64,000 nucleotides of DNA from Arenicola marina (lineage: Eukaryota > Annelida > Polychaeta > Arenicolidae). The position numbers and the translations under genes are program-made. Positions 24,711-36,662 of this stretch are shown in pieces. Location of the stretch: NCBI GenBank assembly GCA_964019135.1, contig OZ025265.1, forward strand, positions 26,883,143 to 26,947,142. The letters run 5' to 3'. The notes below the pieces were generated by a model. That model did no database searches, had not been told where the DNA came from, and was given only the letters and a program-made list of their open reading frames with translations. Numbering within the stretch: the first letter of the stretch is position 1; each line of letters begins with the position of its first letter.

Positions 24711-24891
24711 CAGGGGTGGATCCAGAAAATCTGGAGGGGGGGTGGGGGGCGGTTTCAAGGTCGATTACAGATATGCTGGAAAGGGGGTGGGCCGTTTCGT
24801 TTTCGTTCGGTTTTCTTGTTAGGTGGTATAAATTTTGGACGGGGCCGGGTCGCCCCACCCCCCCCCCCCCCCCCCACTGGATCCGCCTCTG
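24711..24891. mobile_element. Short hAT-like MITE
   Basis: The ends CAGGGGTGGATCCAG and CTGGATCCGCCTCTG form a 15-bp imperfect TIR of the CAGGGG type common in animal hAT elements. The interior has a long poly-C run at 24859-24876. An exact 8-bp target duplication is not visible, so the superfamily call rests on the TIR alone. Confidence 0.55.
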
Positions 24892-26190
24892 TAAGCTGTA
24901 GGAGCCCGCCATTTTTCATAATCCACCCGAGGCCGTGAGGCCGAGGGCGGATAATGAAAATGAAAGGATGCTACAAGTTGTTGAAGGACCAATAAAATGT
25001 CTAACGCCATGCGAAACTCGCGTTATTACTATTATTATGAGTGGAATTTAAGTTTTAGTTTACCTCACGTATGTGCTTCGCGTTAACATGTTTGTTTGCT
25101 TCTTTGGTTAATGACATAAAACGTTTGAAGTAGATCTAAAATGCTTAGCGCTTACATGCAGTCGTCTTCTTTATTACACATGACTTTACACCATATAAGT
25201 ATATATCAATATATCGTGACCAAGAAACGGCACGCGTAGCTAGACAATTAGGCGGCTAGGCGGGACATTTATATCAATAACACAATTCTTTTGTGCGTGA
25301 CGTAATGCTTCATTGTTCTACGCCATGTAACTATGGCAACGATTGTCTATTGAACCGGCCGAAAGGCGGTTTTGGTCAGATTACGGGATTTTACCCGCCT
25401 TTTTATTTATATTCATATTTTAAAAACACTATCCGCCCTGCTCGTTCCGCTCGCGGGACGTTTCCGCATGTAGTCCGACTAACTGTAAAGTTGGACACTG
25501 CGGTAATTAGGGTCTAGCGCAGTTTCCGCATGTTGCCCCTTATCCGCTCGCGGGACGTCTAGCGCTGTTTTCGCATATAGTCCGCTTAACTGCAAATTTG
25601 TTGTTTACCTTATTTTGCTACATGGTAATCCAGTGACATACTGTAAAAAACATGTAATGACTTTTTACACCTTGTGACAGAAAGTTACTAAATTAATAGC
25701 GAGCGTATCGAGCTCTTTGGATAGCACACACGCAAAGAAATGACAAAATCTACCGGAAGTCGATCTCCACTGGTGAAAGCGGAAGAGATCGCATGTTATG
25801 TACGCATGCGTCGGGTTTTTTTTCGTCGAAGATTGATTACTATAAGACATAGATCTATATGTATATAAGTTATCAACGAAATTTGCTGATTGATGTTCTA
25901 TAATTTATTAACAAGAAGAATTTGACGTTTTAAAACCGAATTCGAGACTTTGTCGCGGTTATCATACTGAATAGTTGTGACGTCAAAATGTTATAAAAAT
26001 GACGTCACAATGGGAGTTCTTAAGCAACCAAGCACGTGCATGACTGATATACGTCATCCTGCCAAAGATATGCAATATGGCAAGCCGAAGTGGGATTTAT
26101 TTTGAATATTAATCAAGAAGTATCCCCATGGAATAGCTAAATTAATATGTAGCAGTGAATCAAACCATTCCTACTAGCCTCGGCTACAGG
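24892..26190. other. Non-coding stretch
   Basis: No gene recognised. CTCGCGGGACGT-type motifs at about 25450 and 25550 are related to the complement of a motif at 35645-35670, so a dispersed repeat fragment is likely. Confidence 0.4.
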
Positions 26191-26194
26191 GTTC

Positions 26195-26290
26195 ACCCCT
26201 TTAGCCGAAGAGGTACATTGGTTGACTTGAAATCGGGAAATCGTGAGTTCGACGCCCGCTGGGGACCAAACGACCCCCGCTGTTACAAAT
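26195..26290 (+). mobile_element. Probable tRNA-derived SINE head
   Basis: TAGCCGAAGAGG at 26202-26213 fits the tRNA A-box pattern. GTTCGACGC at 26247-26255 fits the B box, with a gap of about 35 bp. No 3' tail or flanking duplication was identified, so it is probably a degraded SINE and not a functional tRNA gene: the arms do not pair into a convincing cloverleaf by eye. Confidence 0.4.
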
Positions 26291-27093
26291 ACATACGCTC
26301 GGATTTTTTAGGTAGCGCCTATCCATATTATGTCACTAACCACAAGGTTCCTTTTATTCCCATATATATTAACCTTTATTCCCCTCATTTTTTCATGTAA
26401 ATATTACATAATGTAGATTTATTCACATGAATTTTAGACTGGTATGCTTATAGATGTAAAGACATAACAATTGATAACTTCCGCAACGGTTTGCGTACAT
26501 GGGGAGGTGGGTAACGAGAAGGTGTCTGAAACGCAGTTCTGATACCGTGTTGAAGTTCGTTAGATAGGCACCTTGAAGATCGATAGCTCACAAAATTTCC
26601 TCGGTGACCCCCATTTTTTTTTTCCTGTTTTCGTCCCTTTTTGTTTTGGGTAACAGGCTACAATTTTTTTTTTAAGAAACTTGTAATGACTTTCAATTTT
26701 TTACTATAAAGTGAGAATTGTCTTTAATGCTATTGTACTAGTTAACACGACCATCAATTCGTAATACTTTTCATTATCCTCCCGAGGCCGTTAGGCTGAT
26801 GTGTTCGACCTCTTATTCTCTGTGTCGGTACTCACAGTTCTATTCCTGTTATTTTCCTGTTATGTTTGTCCTTTTTTACATCCACTATTATTTTGCGCGT
26901 AAACTTAAAATTTGTAGGAGCCACCGAAAATAGGTCCGTCCTACTCGATCGCCATTGCTGAACCATAGACTTGGATATTAGTACATATGCATGCATGTTA
27001 CGCTTGCGCTCGCTATTAAACCGAACCGGTTTATATTGCGAAGGGTATGTTATTCAGAAGTGCATTCTGTATGTGACTGTTACTTATTGTTTC
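26291..27093. other. Upstream of the 27.1-kb coding exon
   Basis: No element recognised. This could contain the intron and promoter of the downstream candidate gene. The only supporting signal is the pyrimidine-rich acceptor at its right edge. Confidence 0.3.
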
Positions 27094-27128
27094 AGGGTGC
27101 AAGGTTACGTACCTGAACCATCGCATCG

Positions 27129-27605
27129 ATGAATCCGGACAACATAGGGGACACATACCTAAAACAGTTAACTGACATGAAACACGACGCCCAACTCACG
27201 ATAGCCAAACGTGTCGATTCGAATAGTCTGATATGTTTTATGGCTCAAGATAGGTTATGGTGTGGCATTTGTGCCAAGAATGGCGCCAGTTACCGTGTTA
27301 AATGCTGTAATCGTGGAGAGCTAAGAAATAAAACGGTCCCGTCTTGCAACTATGTGATCACTTTCAACGATAGAGATAGAGGTAACCTCAGTTACAATAA
27401 TGTTACCTACGATGACTTAAAACAAGTCCGCTTTTTGGAAGGTGATAATGAAAAAACTGCTAAAGAAATCCTTACGGCTGTAGAAGACAGCCAAAATCGA
27501 ATCCAGGATTTGGTCCTGGTAGACCTTTTTCAGAGTCTTGCGATAGAGGGTACAGAGGATGTCATTAAAGACACCAAGGAGATAATAAAAAAAAAGGAAG
27601 CGTAG
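27129..27605 (+). CDS. Hypothetical protein, 158 aa
   Basis: The best candidate for an ordinary host gene in this window. The frame opens with MNPDNIGDTYLKQL and ends in a lysine-rich tail, IKKKEA. A splice-acceptor-like TTATTGTTTCAG lies just upstream (ending near 27095). An in-frame stop at 27114 sits between that site and the ATG, so 27129 is the real start if the exon is used. Cysteines cluster in the middle (CGIC, later CCNRG), which might bind metal, and the last 60 residues look helical and charged. There is no signal peptide or membrane segment. I do not recognise the family. A poly(A) signal was not identified. It could be a single coding exon after a 5'-UTR intron, or a chance frame. 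Confidence 0.45.
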   Translation: MNPDNIGDTYLKQLTDMKHDAQLTIAKRVDSNSLICFMAQDRLWCGICAKNGASYRVKCCNRGELRNKTVPSCNYVITFNDRDRGNLSYNNVTYDDLKQVRFLEGDNEKTAKEILTAVEDSQNRIQDLVLVDLFQSLAIEGTEDVIKDTKEIIKKKEA

Positions 27606-29156
27606 CTTAGACTTAGCTTATGATTGACAAGAGGTTTCGCAAGTTTGTTATGATATATTTGTCTTTTATGGAGCCAAGTCTTTGCAATGCGAACGCACGA
27701 TGTGGTGCAAAAAAACTGTGAAATACCTTCCAATTTACGGTCACGTTTCTAGCACGAAATACGTTTTCTGCCATAATGCACATTGACATATCTATGCTGT
27801 TTACTGTAAGTGCTAATAAGTTTGGTGTGTTTACCAAAAATATTATTTTGTAATTGGGGTGTTTTTATCTATGTTTATTTATGTTTGAATCGCCGTCAGT
27901 GTTGGCGTATTATCAGCGAAGGGCGTAAACGCAAGAGGGTAGGGTGGGTCGTGGAATTAGGGCATCCCTGCGTGGAAAAGTCTCACCGTTTGTTATTGTT
28001 TGCAAAGGCAACAGTTGCTACTGGTGCACTGTTATGTGAAACTGTTGTGGTTTGGAACACATTTGGCAAACCATGCAAAGTTTTATCTACCTGTTTTAGC
28101 AACAACACAAGCGGGTTCAATATTTAATGAGTTCATAAGACGTTGACACATCTCCACAAAGGAGTGATACGTTCTTCTGGGGAATAGAGCAGTGTTGATT
28201 CTGGTGTTATATATATATCGGTTGTGGGCTTAAGGCGGCCACTGGATCGCAGAAATCAGACGTAGACGTTCTAGTGTAGACGGGCCCTGTCTAATTTTTG
28301 GTGTTCTAGTCATCGGGTAAAATAGGCTAAGGGATCCTGCTTGATAAAGAGAACATTTTATCACGGAGCTTGTGAGCAAATGATAAAATCTTCGGTTTGT
28401 GTAAATTGGTTAACAGAACCTAGTATTTTCATAAAGAATGGATGATACAAAACAGCTACCTATACTAGGCATGGTATCGTCATCTGCATAAGTTACGAAT
28501 GGAAGACATTAGAAGGTTTTATAATGTCATTGAGACTAATGGCAGTTGTAATCTTTCGCAGATGTTATCTGTTCAAATGGGACGTTCTGTTTACGGTGGC
28601 CTTAATATGTTAAAGAGTGTTGTGTGATGCATATAACAGAGTACGATCTATCACTTTTGTAAACGTTTGTAGATTACTTTAGTCTATTATTAATGATATT
28701 ATTTTTTTATTTGAATATTGCTTTTAATTAATTGATTGTTAAATATTACTTAGAAGATTTTCTTCTCCACGCTCACATAATTATATTGTGTCTTATATAC
28801 ACACGCTTTGTGTACTGCTGGACTTAACCATGCTTACCTTGGTGTAACTCCTATGGTCGTGTCAAGTCTTATGGGACGACCCATCGCTACGAGGCGTGCT
28901 CACATGGAACGTGCGGAGGGGAGTCTGTGTTAGAGCCAATGTACGACGTACATGTGTGACGAGAGGCGTGTGACGGTTTCCTGGTACCGAGACACCGACA
29001 TTGATAGGCCTACACCCATGCGCATACCACTGTCAGCTATCATGTTACTACTTTGACAATAAAGGCTTGACGCACTAGCCATTCTTGTTTGTCAGCCAGC
29101 CTCCCCGCAGCTTGCTGCCCAACAGCTTGCTGCTGATGAAATATAATAAATCGTGT
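27606..29156. other. Non-coding stretch, possible 3' UTR of the 158-aa frame
   Basis: Several small frames on both strands without domains. AT-rich around 28680-28760. No element ends were recognised. Confidence 0.35.
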
Positions 29157-29290
29157 TTTCGGTAAAAGGGTACGTGTATGTACCTGCCATTCATTTTCCA
29201 TTACAAATGGAAAATAGAAAAGAGCAAAATGTTGGCTCATTTTCCTTCTCCTGTTTCAAATGGGTAATGGGTAAAGGATGTTGCATGAAA
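29157..29290. repeat. Dispersed repeat, inverted copy at 49435-49572
   Basis: Shares ATTCATTTTCCATT, AATGGAAAATAGAAAA, GCAAAATGTTG and related blocks in opposite orientation with 49435-49572. The internal TTTTCCATT...AATGGAAAA arrangement is itself palindromic. Confidence 0.65.
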
Positions 29291-29422
29291 ATAGCGAGTC
29301 GTGAAAAAATAGAGCCAGCCCGACTCACTTTTTTCGCGCAGTTTCTCTTCGGACTCCGCTTTTTAACGGCTACAAACGGTTGGGTAAACCTAGCCCAAGT
29401 CAAATTGCTCCATTAGATTCCT

Positions 29423-29860
29423 GACCGGTGGCTCAAGTTGAAGTTCATAACAGAATAAATATGCAGTGCCTACCCGTCAAGTTGCTCCATTAGATTCCTG
29501 AAGCTTTCATGACTTTCGTCGGACAGTCATTGCTTTGGTCGGTAGTGTATTTTCTTGTAATCCGGGCGATTTTTGTCATCTCTCGCTTCGTTTTGAATGC
29601 TCCGCCGTTTGCCGGACGTCAACAAACGCCGCCTGGCAACGAGTGCTCACGCTAAGTTTGTTTACTTCCGGCGAGCGGCGGAGCATTCAAAACAAAGCGA
29701 GAGAGGACACAAATCGCCCGGATTACAAGAAAATACACTACTGACCAAAGAAATGACTGTCCGACGAAAGTCATGAAAGCTTCAGGAATCTAATGGAGCA
29801 ACTTGACGGGTAGGCACTGCATATTTATTCTGTTATGAACTTCAACTTGAGCCACCGGTC
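29423..29860. mobile_element. Fold-back (near-perfect palindromic) element, ~438 bp
   Basis: Ends GACCGGTGGCTCAAGTTGAA and the complement. Arms of about 185-190 bp match almost perfectly around a core of about 65 bp, so nearly the whole element can form one hairpin. A motif inside the left arm (TTGCTCCATTAGATTCCTGA at about 29484) is repeated just outside it (about 29404). The element may therefore have inserted into, or duplicated, part of a relative. No clear target duplication. Confidence 0.85.
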
Positions 29861-30057
29861 GGCGATTTCTTGTTTTCGGTCGTGTCAGCGGCATGGCTCT
29901 CACCCTTGCTCCGTTTACGGGCGTGGTAAGAGAGGCATGTACCAGGGCTAGGGTAAACCATGCCGCCGAGAAACACTGTCCTAGTGCAGTTGCGACGAAA
30001 TTTGTCTAAAGTACAAAACTTAGATGGGCGCATATGGAAATATCCAACTTTGCCTAG

Positions 30058-30284
30058 GGCACAGGAGGCTTGGTGGGGTTGGGATGGATGGGGGGGGGGG
30101 GGGGGGCGGTAATAACCATTTTCATGTCAGTGTCCCTTTTTCTGACAGATTCTGCTGCCCCCCCCCCCCCCCGGCACAGGAGCCTTAGTGGGGTGGGAAT
30201 GTATGGGGTAGAGCGGTAATAACCATTTTTATGTCAGTGTCCCTTTTTCTGGCAGGTTTTGGTGCTGCCCCCCCCCCCACCACC
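30058..30284. repeat. Two tandem copies of a ~115-bp unit
   Basis: GGCACAGGAG begins both copies (about 30058 and 30173). Each continues through TAATAACCATTTT and TGTCAGTGTCCCTTTTTCTG and ends in a poly-C run. The copies differ mainly in the length of their G and C tracts. Confidence 0.85.
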
Positions 30285-30483
30285 ACCACCCTCTCCCCGG
30301 CCACCCGCCAACGAGTCTACTTTGCTTAAGCCCGGTTCCCACGAGGCAACTTTTCCACCGCACCCGCCTTCTGGACCATTACTGGTGAAAATGTGTCGGC
30401 TGAAAATTCGCCGTTCACACGAAAAGATTTGTCCATAAGATTTTTTACGACCTTCAAATTGGCCATCTGTTCTTGAGGTAGGC

Positions 30484-32030
30484 TAGCCTGAAAACAAGAC
30501 GTTACTGTCGTAAGACAGTTGGCAATGAGACGACATAACGTCTGAACTCATCGCACTTGTTCCCTGTTCAACAAACCTATTTCACCATCTTGACTAAAAC
30601 ACTTCACTTGCCTGTATTTAGCAATTAAACCGGAACCTGCATTTACGTCACTTGGCGCGAAAATTACGGCTTTGATCTTTCATAATGGATGCCAGAGTTT
30701 GTAAAGATTTCGTGATTGAAACGTGCCACATTTACCAAATTATGAGCCACATAATTTGCACAAACATTTAACCCAGATTGCTTCAATATTTACTCTTCTG
30801 TGTGTATATTATGGTAATTTTTACGAAATTAATTTACCCAGAAGCTGGCCTTTAACTGTTCGTACGCACCCTTAAGGGCATAAGCGAAAAAAAAGGGGGG
30901 GGGGGGGGTTGATCGGCAACAAGATACTCATGCCGCCCCCTTGGGTAATTACCTTGAAAAAATGGTGACTGTACAGCGGGTTTAGGCCCAAGAAGCATAT
31001 TGTGTCGCCCCCCGCCCCCACCACCCCGTAATAAGATAGGCCTACATTTCTTATTTGTTAGCGTGGGGTATCAGGCCCGTCGGAAACGGGGGGGGGGAGC
31101 AGGGGGGGCCATTTGCCCCCCCCCCCTGTCCCAAACTAATTAAAGGTTGCACGTTAAGAAGTCACCGATGGCAAGTGTTCAGCCCCCCCCCCCCACCCCA
31201 CCCGCTCCCGGTTGCAAGCATGAGCTGCGTCTACCCCATCACTTTCATTTTGCTTCCGACGGTGCTGGGTATACATGCATTGGTGTACAAGCGTGGGAAC
31301 GTGTGTGTATGGGTACAAGGTGTAGAAGACTTAGATTAAATGCATAGACATGGGCCTACTTAGAAAACCCGTAACCAGTTGCTCTCTTTGCAAACTGGCT
31401 TTTACAGACGACACAGAGATTATCGGCCATGGTGACACATGTTCTTGTTCCAGTCAGCAATGAACTCAGTCACCGCAGTCATGGTAACCGGCGAACAATT
31501 CTGACGTCATTTGCAGCCTGACGCGTGGGAAATCCTTGTACAGTAGAATCGACATTGAATTTTTGAATTGATTTTATTTTTCATGCATAATAAACGGTGT
31601 TCAATAGTATAATATATTATTAAGTAATTATTTCCATTGTTTTATCGGTCGATTTGCATGCGGATCATACTTAAAATTACGGACTGAGAACTTGAGCATT
31701 TGTCTGTGTGTATTTCGTGTGTGTCTCCAGAATTCTTAGTTTGCCGCACCCCGGAAGGTGTCGCTACGAAAACCATCATGGCTGATCGCGAGAGAAGTGA
31801 AATTGCGCGTTCGTGAAAATGTTGATTTATGGAGTTATCTTGCCTGAATGAGTGCGATTCTTGTGTGCCCACGCTTTGATTTTTATCAAGGAAGAAATAT
31901 GTGATTTCAAAATACGGCTGACAAGTGAGTGTTTTAGTCAAGATGGTGAAATAGGTTTCTTGAACAGGGAACAAGTGCGATGAGTTCAGACGTTATCTTG
32001 CCGTAAGCTGAGTAACGTCTTTTCAGGCTA
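30484..32030. mobile_element. Element E: 1.5-kb transposon with 9-bp duplication
   Basis: TIRs begin TAGCCTGAAAA. Inverted similarity runs for about 130 bp (30484-30613 with 31917-32030) and includes AACTCATCGCACTTGTTCCC and its complement. The flanks are the perfect 9-bp direct repeat GAGGTAGGC (30475-30483 and 32031-32039). No transposase was recognised in the interior, which carries poly-G and poly-C runs near 30896, 31091, 31119 and 31182. A 9-bp duplication suits a Mutator-like origin, but the TIR sequence does not decide it. Confidence 0.85.
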
Positions 32031-32187
32031 GAGGTAGGCCTACCTTCTGGAATATTCGCAGCGGTCTCAAAGCGAGGGAATCACGCAGTCCCTTGACACC
32101 AACCAGACCCGGGACCAGACCCGGCTGCGGCTCTTTGAAGATGTCGCCTGGATATATAGCATGTCCTATTTCTGGAAGACGACGCCT

Positions 32188-33341
32188 GGGGCCGGTTGCA
32201 CCAAGCGGTCGCAAACGGTGGTCGCAAATCTGAAACGCCGGACGTACAAACGCCGGACGTATCACCGCCCTCTCTACGCCCGTGAGCTAACGTCGGTTGC
32301 ACCAACCAAAATTTAGGCGGTCGCACGTACGTCCTTGCTTTACGCCCGCCAGCCGAAAGTTTCGGGTTTTCCCCGTTGGAATGTGTCATGTCTGTCATCA
32401 CACTGACTCCGTGTCGTTCGCAGGGGCACGGTTCCCGCACAGGAGACGGTACCACATCGGTGCAAACTCATTTATTAAAGTCAAAGAACTCCCGTTGCCA
32501 GATTGGGCGCGCAAAAGAGCCTTTTAGCACTCACTTTCACGCTCCCGTAACAGTGGCATTTTAAGCAAGTAAGACGTATTTACTTCAAATTATTAGTTCA
32601 TAACTTACATGAAGATGGGGTCATTGAACAATCCTGTTAATTTAATACACAAAAACTGTTGTTTGTAGCTAGTCATTATATGCACCATCCCCAAAGACTA
32701 CAATATCTTATGGTATTGACGCTAAAACTTGCTTTTAATGACAATACTGCACCATTGGTGGAAACCCTTTTTATATAAAACATCTATCTATTGATGACTC
32801 ATGGACACTACTGGCATAGATAATCAATAAATTAGTAAAATACTGCTTTAATTTCGTACTGTGGCTGCTGTTGTAATGAAACTGCACCCTGTACGAGTGA
32901 TATATTGCTGTCTCAGTGCTGTAGAGTAATACCAAAGGAAGGATTGTTCAACCAATAACATTGAGTAATCGTTAAATTGTGCACAACAAAATACGGAAAT
33001 AAAAGTTGCATAAATAGTCCCGAAAAATTATTTCACAATATATTCATATTTGAAATAATTCTTTAAATGTGCTTTAGTCGATGCACAAATGATACAAGTT
33101 AAGCTTGAAAATATTTACTCATGTAAATATTGTGTTTAAACAAAGAAATGAGATGGTCTTGGTGGCTTTACCGATATACGACCACGGTACGCCTACCTCC
33201 TAGTGGTCGTATATTTACGCCCCCTTTTGCGACCGCGTACGATTTGCGACCACGTCGTGCAACCGACGTATGGAGGGCGTACCGTATACGACCACGATAC
33301 GACCGGCGTAAATTTTACGACCGCTTGGTGCAACCGGCCCC
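32188..33341. mobile_element. Element A: 1.15-kb non-autonomous transposon, uninterrupted copy
   Basis: Ends GGGGCCGGTTGCACCAAGCG and its complement. Subterminal regions repeat GTCGGTTGCACCAAC and GGCGTA/TACGCC-type motifs. The interior is AT-rich and non-coding. It lies head to tail against copy B, sharing one base between them. Copy A shows the sequence TTTACTCATGTAAATATT (around 33114-33131) where B is split by element D. No unambiguous target duplication. The TIRs resemble Harbinger-type GGGCC ends, a weak assignment. Confidence 0.85.
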
Positions 33342-35554
33342 AGGGGCCGGTTGCACCAAGCGGTCGCAAACGGTGGTCGCAAATCTGAAACCCCGGGCGT
33401 ACAAACGCCGGACGTATCACCGCCCTCTCAACGCCCGTGAGCTAACGTCGGTTGCACCAACCAAAATTTAGGCGGTCGCACGTACGTCCTTGCTTACGCC
33501 CGCCAGCCGAAAGTTTCGGGTTTTCCCCGTTGGAATGTGTCATGTCTGTCATCACACTGACTCCGTGTCGTTCACAGGGGGACGGTTCCCGCACAGGAGA
33601 CGGTACCACATCGGTGCAAACTCATTTATTAAAGTCAAAGAACTACCGTTGCCAGATTGGGCGCGCAAAACAGCCATTTAGCACACACTTTCACGCTCCC
33701 GTAACAGTGACATTTTAAGCAAGTAAGACGTATTTACATCAAATTATTAGTCTATAACTTACGTGAAGATGGGGTCATTGAACAATCCTGTTAATTTAAT
33801 ACACAAAAAACTGTTGTTTATAGCTGATCATTATATGCACCATCCCCAAAGGCCATGACTACGCTATCCCATGGTACTGATGCAAAATCTTGCTTTTAAT
33901 GACAATGCTGCACCATTGGTGGAAACCCTTTTTATGTAAAACATCTATCTATTGATGACAATTTCGTACTGTGGCTGCTGTTGTAATGAAACTGCACCTT
34001 GTACGAGTGATTTATTGCTGTCTCAGTGCTGTATAGTAATACCAAAGGAAGGATTGTGCAACCAATAACATTGAGTAATCGTTAAATTGTGCACACAAAA
34101 ATAACGAAATAAAAGTTGCATAAAATAGTCCCGAAAAATTATTTCACAATATATTCATATTTGAAATATTTTTTAAATGTGCTTTAGTCGATGTACAAAT
34201 GATACAAGTTGAGCTTGAAAATATTTACTCATAACACCGAATTATTTGAAACCGGAATAACGAAATCTCCGGAATCACGCGTTCGCGCCAAAAATTTAAA
34301 TAGCCTGGCCGACACGGGAAACCAGATGTGGCGCGATGCCAAGACAGCAGGCCGGAGTTACAATGTGGTAACCCCGGCCCACACGAGTTCAGGCTCGTGA
34401 GCAATGGGTAGGCCGCAGTTATCAGCGAACAACCCCGGCCCACTCAAACGCAGACTCGCAAGGAATGGCTAGGCCGTAGTTACCCGAGCCCACTCGAACC
34501 GAGGCTCGTGAGCAATGCCTGGGCCGTGGCTGTCAACCATTCGCTTACAGGAACCACAGCTTTATATTTGAATGAATATTAATTACTGACAATAATCAAC
34601 ACTGTTTCCTGGGTAATACATCGTATGGGTTGGATGCATGGACTTGGGCTGATGTCTTATAATTCGTATGTGTTACGACAACTCCAGGTGGCGCTGATGA
34701 TAGCAATATTTAATCTTGGTCTCCCGCGTAAAATGAAAGATCTTATTCACCCATCAGTGCCGTATGGCGTTGATGTTTGGGAAATGAGGAGACAAAACAT
34801 ATTAGTCGAGCGTGGCTTCAAAAGCACCTGTATATATATAGCTACATCCGGCTATTAATCGCTCGAAATTATTTCCAATCTAGGACTAGAACACATATAT
34901 CGGAAAATCAGTTTAGCAAACAACAACATTTTTTTAATGTCCGCTCTCAGACATTCAGGGGCTCCCCCCTCCCCGACTCCCCGCCAGGTGTGTGTAATAA
35001 TGGCCCCCGCCCCCCTCTCAGGGGCACCCGGGGACCACCCTCCCCCCCCTCCCGCCCCCCACCAGTTGTGTGTAATAATGCCCCCCCTCCTCACGGGGTC
35101 CATCTATATTGCCAGGCCACTCTCTTAACTTATCACGGGGCGCGCACAGTCTGCTTATATCTATAGGCAGGCTTGGTAACATTGCGCCTAGCTTGATTGA
35201 TGTCTTGGGGTCGAGCACCGAAGCTGCTTGTAGGGAGGTTTGGGGCGCCAGATTTGATATCTGTCCTAACTCTAACAGTTCTATGCCCTCCGTTGGTACC
35301 GAAATGGCGGGACTCAGTCGTTCGCCGTGTGTACGCTTTCGCACCCTACAAGCAGCAGCAGTCAACCCGTCTGTAACTTTCAAGGCCACGCTAGCACGCG
35401 GTCGCCCGACTCTCCACCCCCACACCCCGACACCCGCCCCCACCCTGCCTGGTTGTCCGTTTTCAGGGCGCGAGTCACCACATGCAAATGAGATATAGGA
35501 AATGGGGTTGTTTTGCACTTTGCATTCTCGTTTTGCAATAGAAAAGGGGCGTCT

Positions 35555-35680
35555 ACCTTCTGTCTGCTACTATTTGGCGTATAAAACAAAATAGGCCTAC
35601 TGTCATACTGTTATTTCTTTCGCTTATTACCTACTACAAACGCTAGACGTCCCGCGAACGGAGCGAGCGGGGCGGCTAGG
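35555..35680. repeat. Direct repeat, copy 1 of a ~120-bp unit
   Basis: Matches 36545-36662 in the same orientation: CTGCTACTATTTG, CGTATAAAACAAAATA, ACTGTCATACTGTTATTTCT and TTTCGCTTATTAC occur in order in both. The ~985-bp separation could mean a solo duplication or the ends of a small element. I see no internal gene. Confidence 0.75.
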
Positions 35681-36544
35681 AGCATAATATGGTCCGTTCC
35701 TGATGATCGCAGTGTTCAAACCAGCGGGCCGACGAAATCCGGAGACAGGCCTGGCTAGGCTCAAGCTGCGAGACCCTGCATTTCTATACTAATAAGATTA
35801 AGCTGTCTGTCCCACTATGCCGCTGCATATGCAAGAGCACATTGGGATCAGCAGCCACCTTGAACGTATATCCAACCAAACCATGGTCCGCCTTGGATGT
35901 ATCGAAATTGTCGCTCTTAGATGTGTCAACGCTATCGCATGTGTCAACACCACCGCTCGGTGCTTATCACCTTATCCCGCGCATAATATCGCTTTCGGGT
36001 GATTAGCGGCGGGCTACTTGGCTTCGCGCCAACAGTAATAATATTTCTCCCAACGCCTTATCGCCCGAACCGTCATCAAAGCAAACAAATCCCGTACTGT
36101 CTCGCGCCCACAACTTCCCATCAGTAGCAAGTGAACGAACTCTGCCCGGGGAACCATGCCTATTTGAATTGATTTGATCTTTTTGATCTTTGATCCAATT
36201 TTACAGGATGGTTAAACGGACTACACGTCAATTCTATAGATCCAACCAGGACGTCAGGCAGATTCTATCCACTGAAGGTAGTAGTACTACGTTAAATGAC
36301 GAACAACGGACGGGAAACAGCCCCTTTTTTAACCCAATCAACCCTTTTTTTTTACTCAATCAATGTATGAGCTTGGGCCTTAGTTTTACTGGACTGATAT
36401 TCATTTATTATCGTGCTTTAGCCGCAATTTGAGTATTCTGCAATGGATGCACAATAATTGCACAGGGTTTAAATATCCTTAACATTTATGTCCCGTTATT
36501 CCGTAACTCCCGGTCTCAATTTATGTCAATATAATTATCAATAT

Positions 36545-36662
36545 TATTTCTGCCCAATGTCTACCTACTGCCTGCTACTATTTGACGTATAAAACAAAAT
36601 ACTGTCATACTGTTATTTCTTTCGCTTATTACTACGAACGCTAGACGCTAGGCGGCTAGTGT
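36545..36662. repeat. Direct repeat, copy 2 of a ~120-bp unit
   Basis: Same unit as 35555-35680 with a few differences, including loss of part of the CTAGACGTCCCGCG segment near its right end. Confidence 0.75.

Noticed and set aside
35555-36662. ~120-bp direct repeats as LTRs of a small retroelement
   Set aside because: No primer-binding site, polypurine tract, flanking duplication or gag/pol sequence was seen. Kept only as direct repeats.
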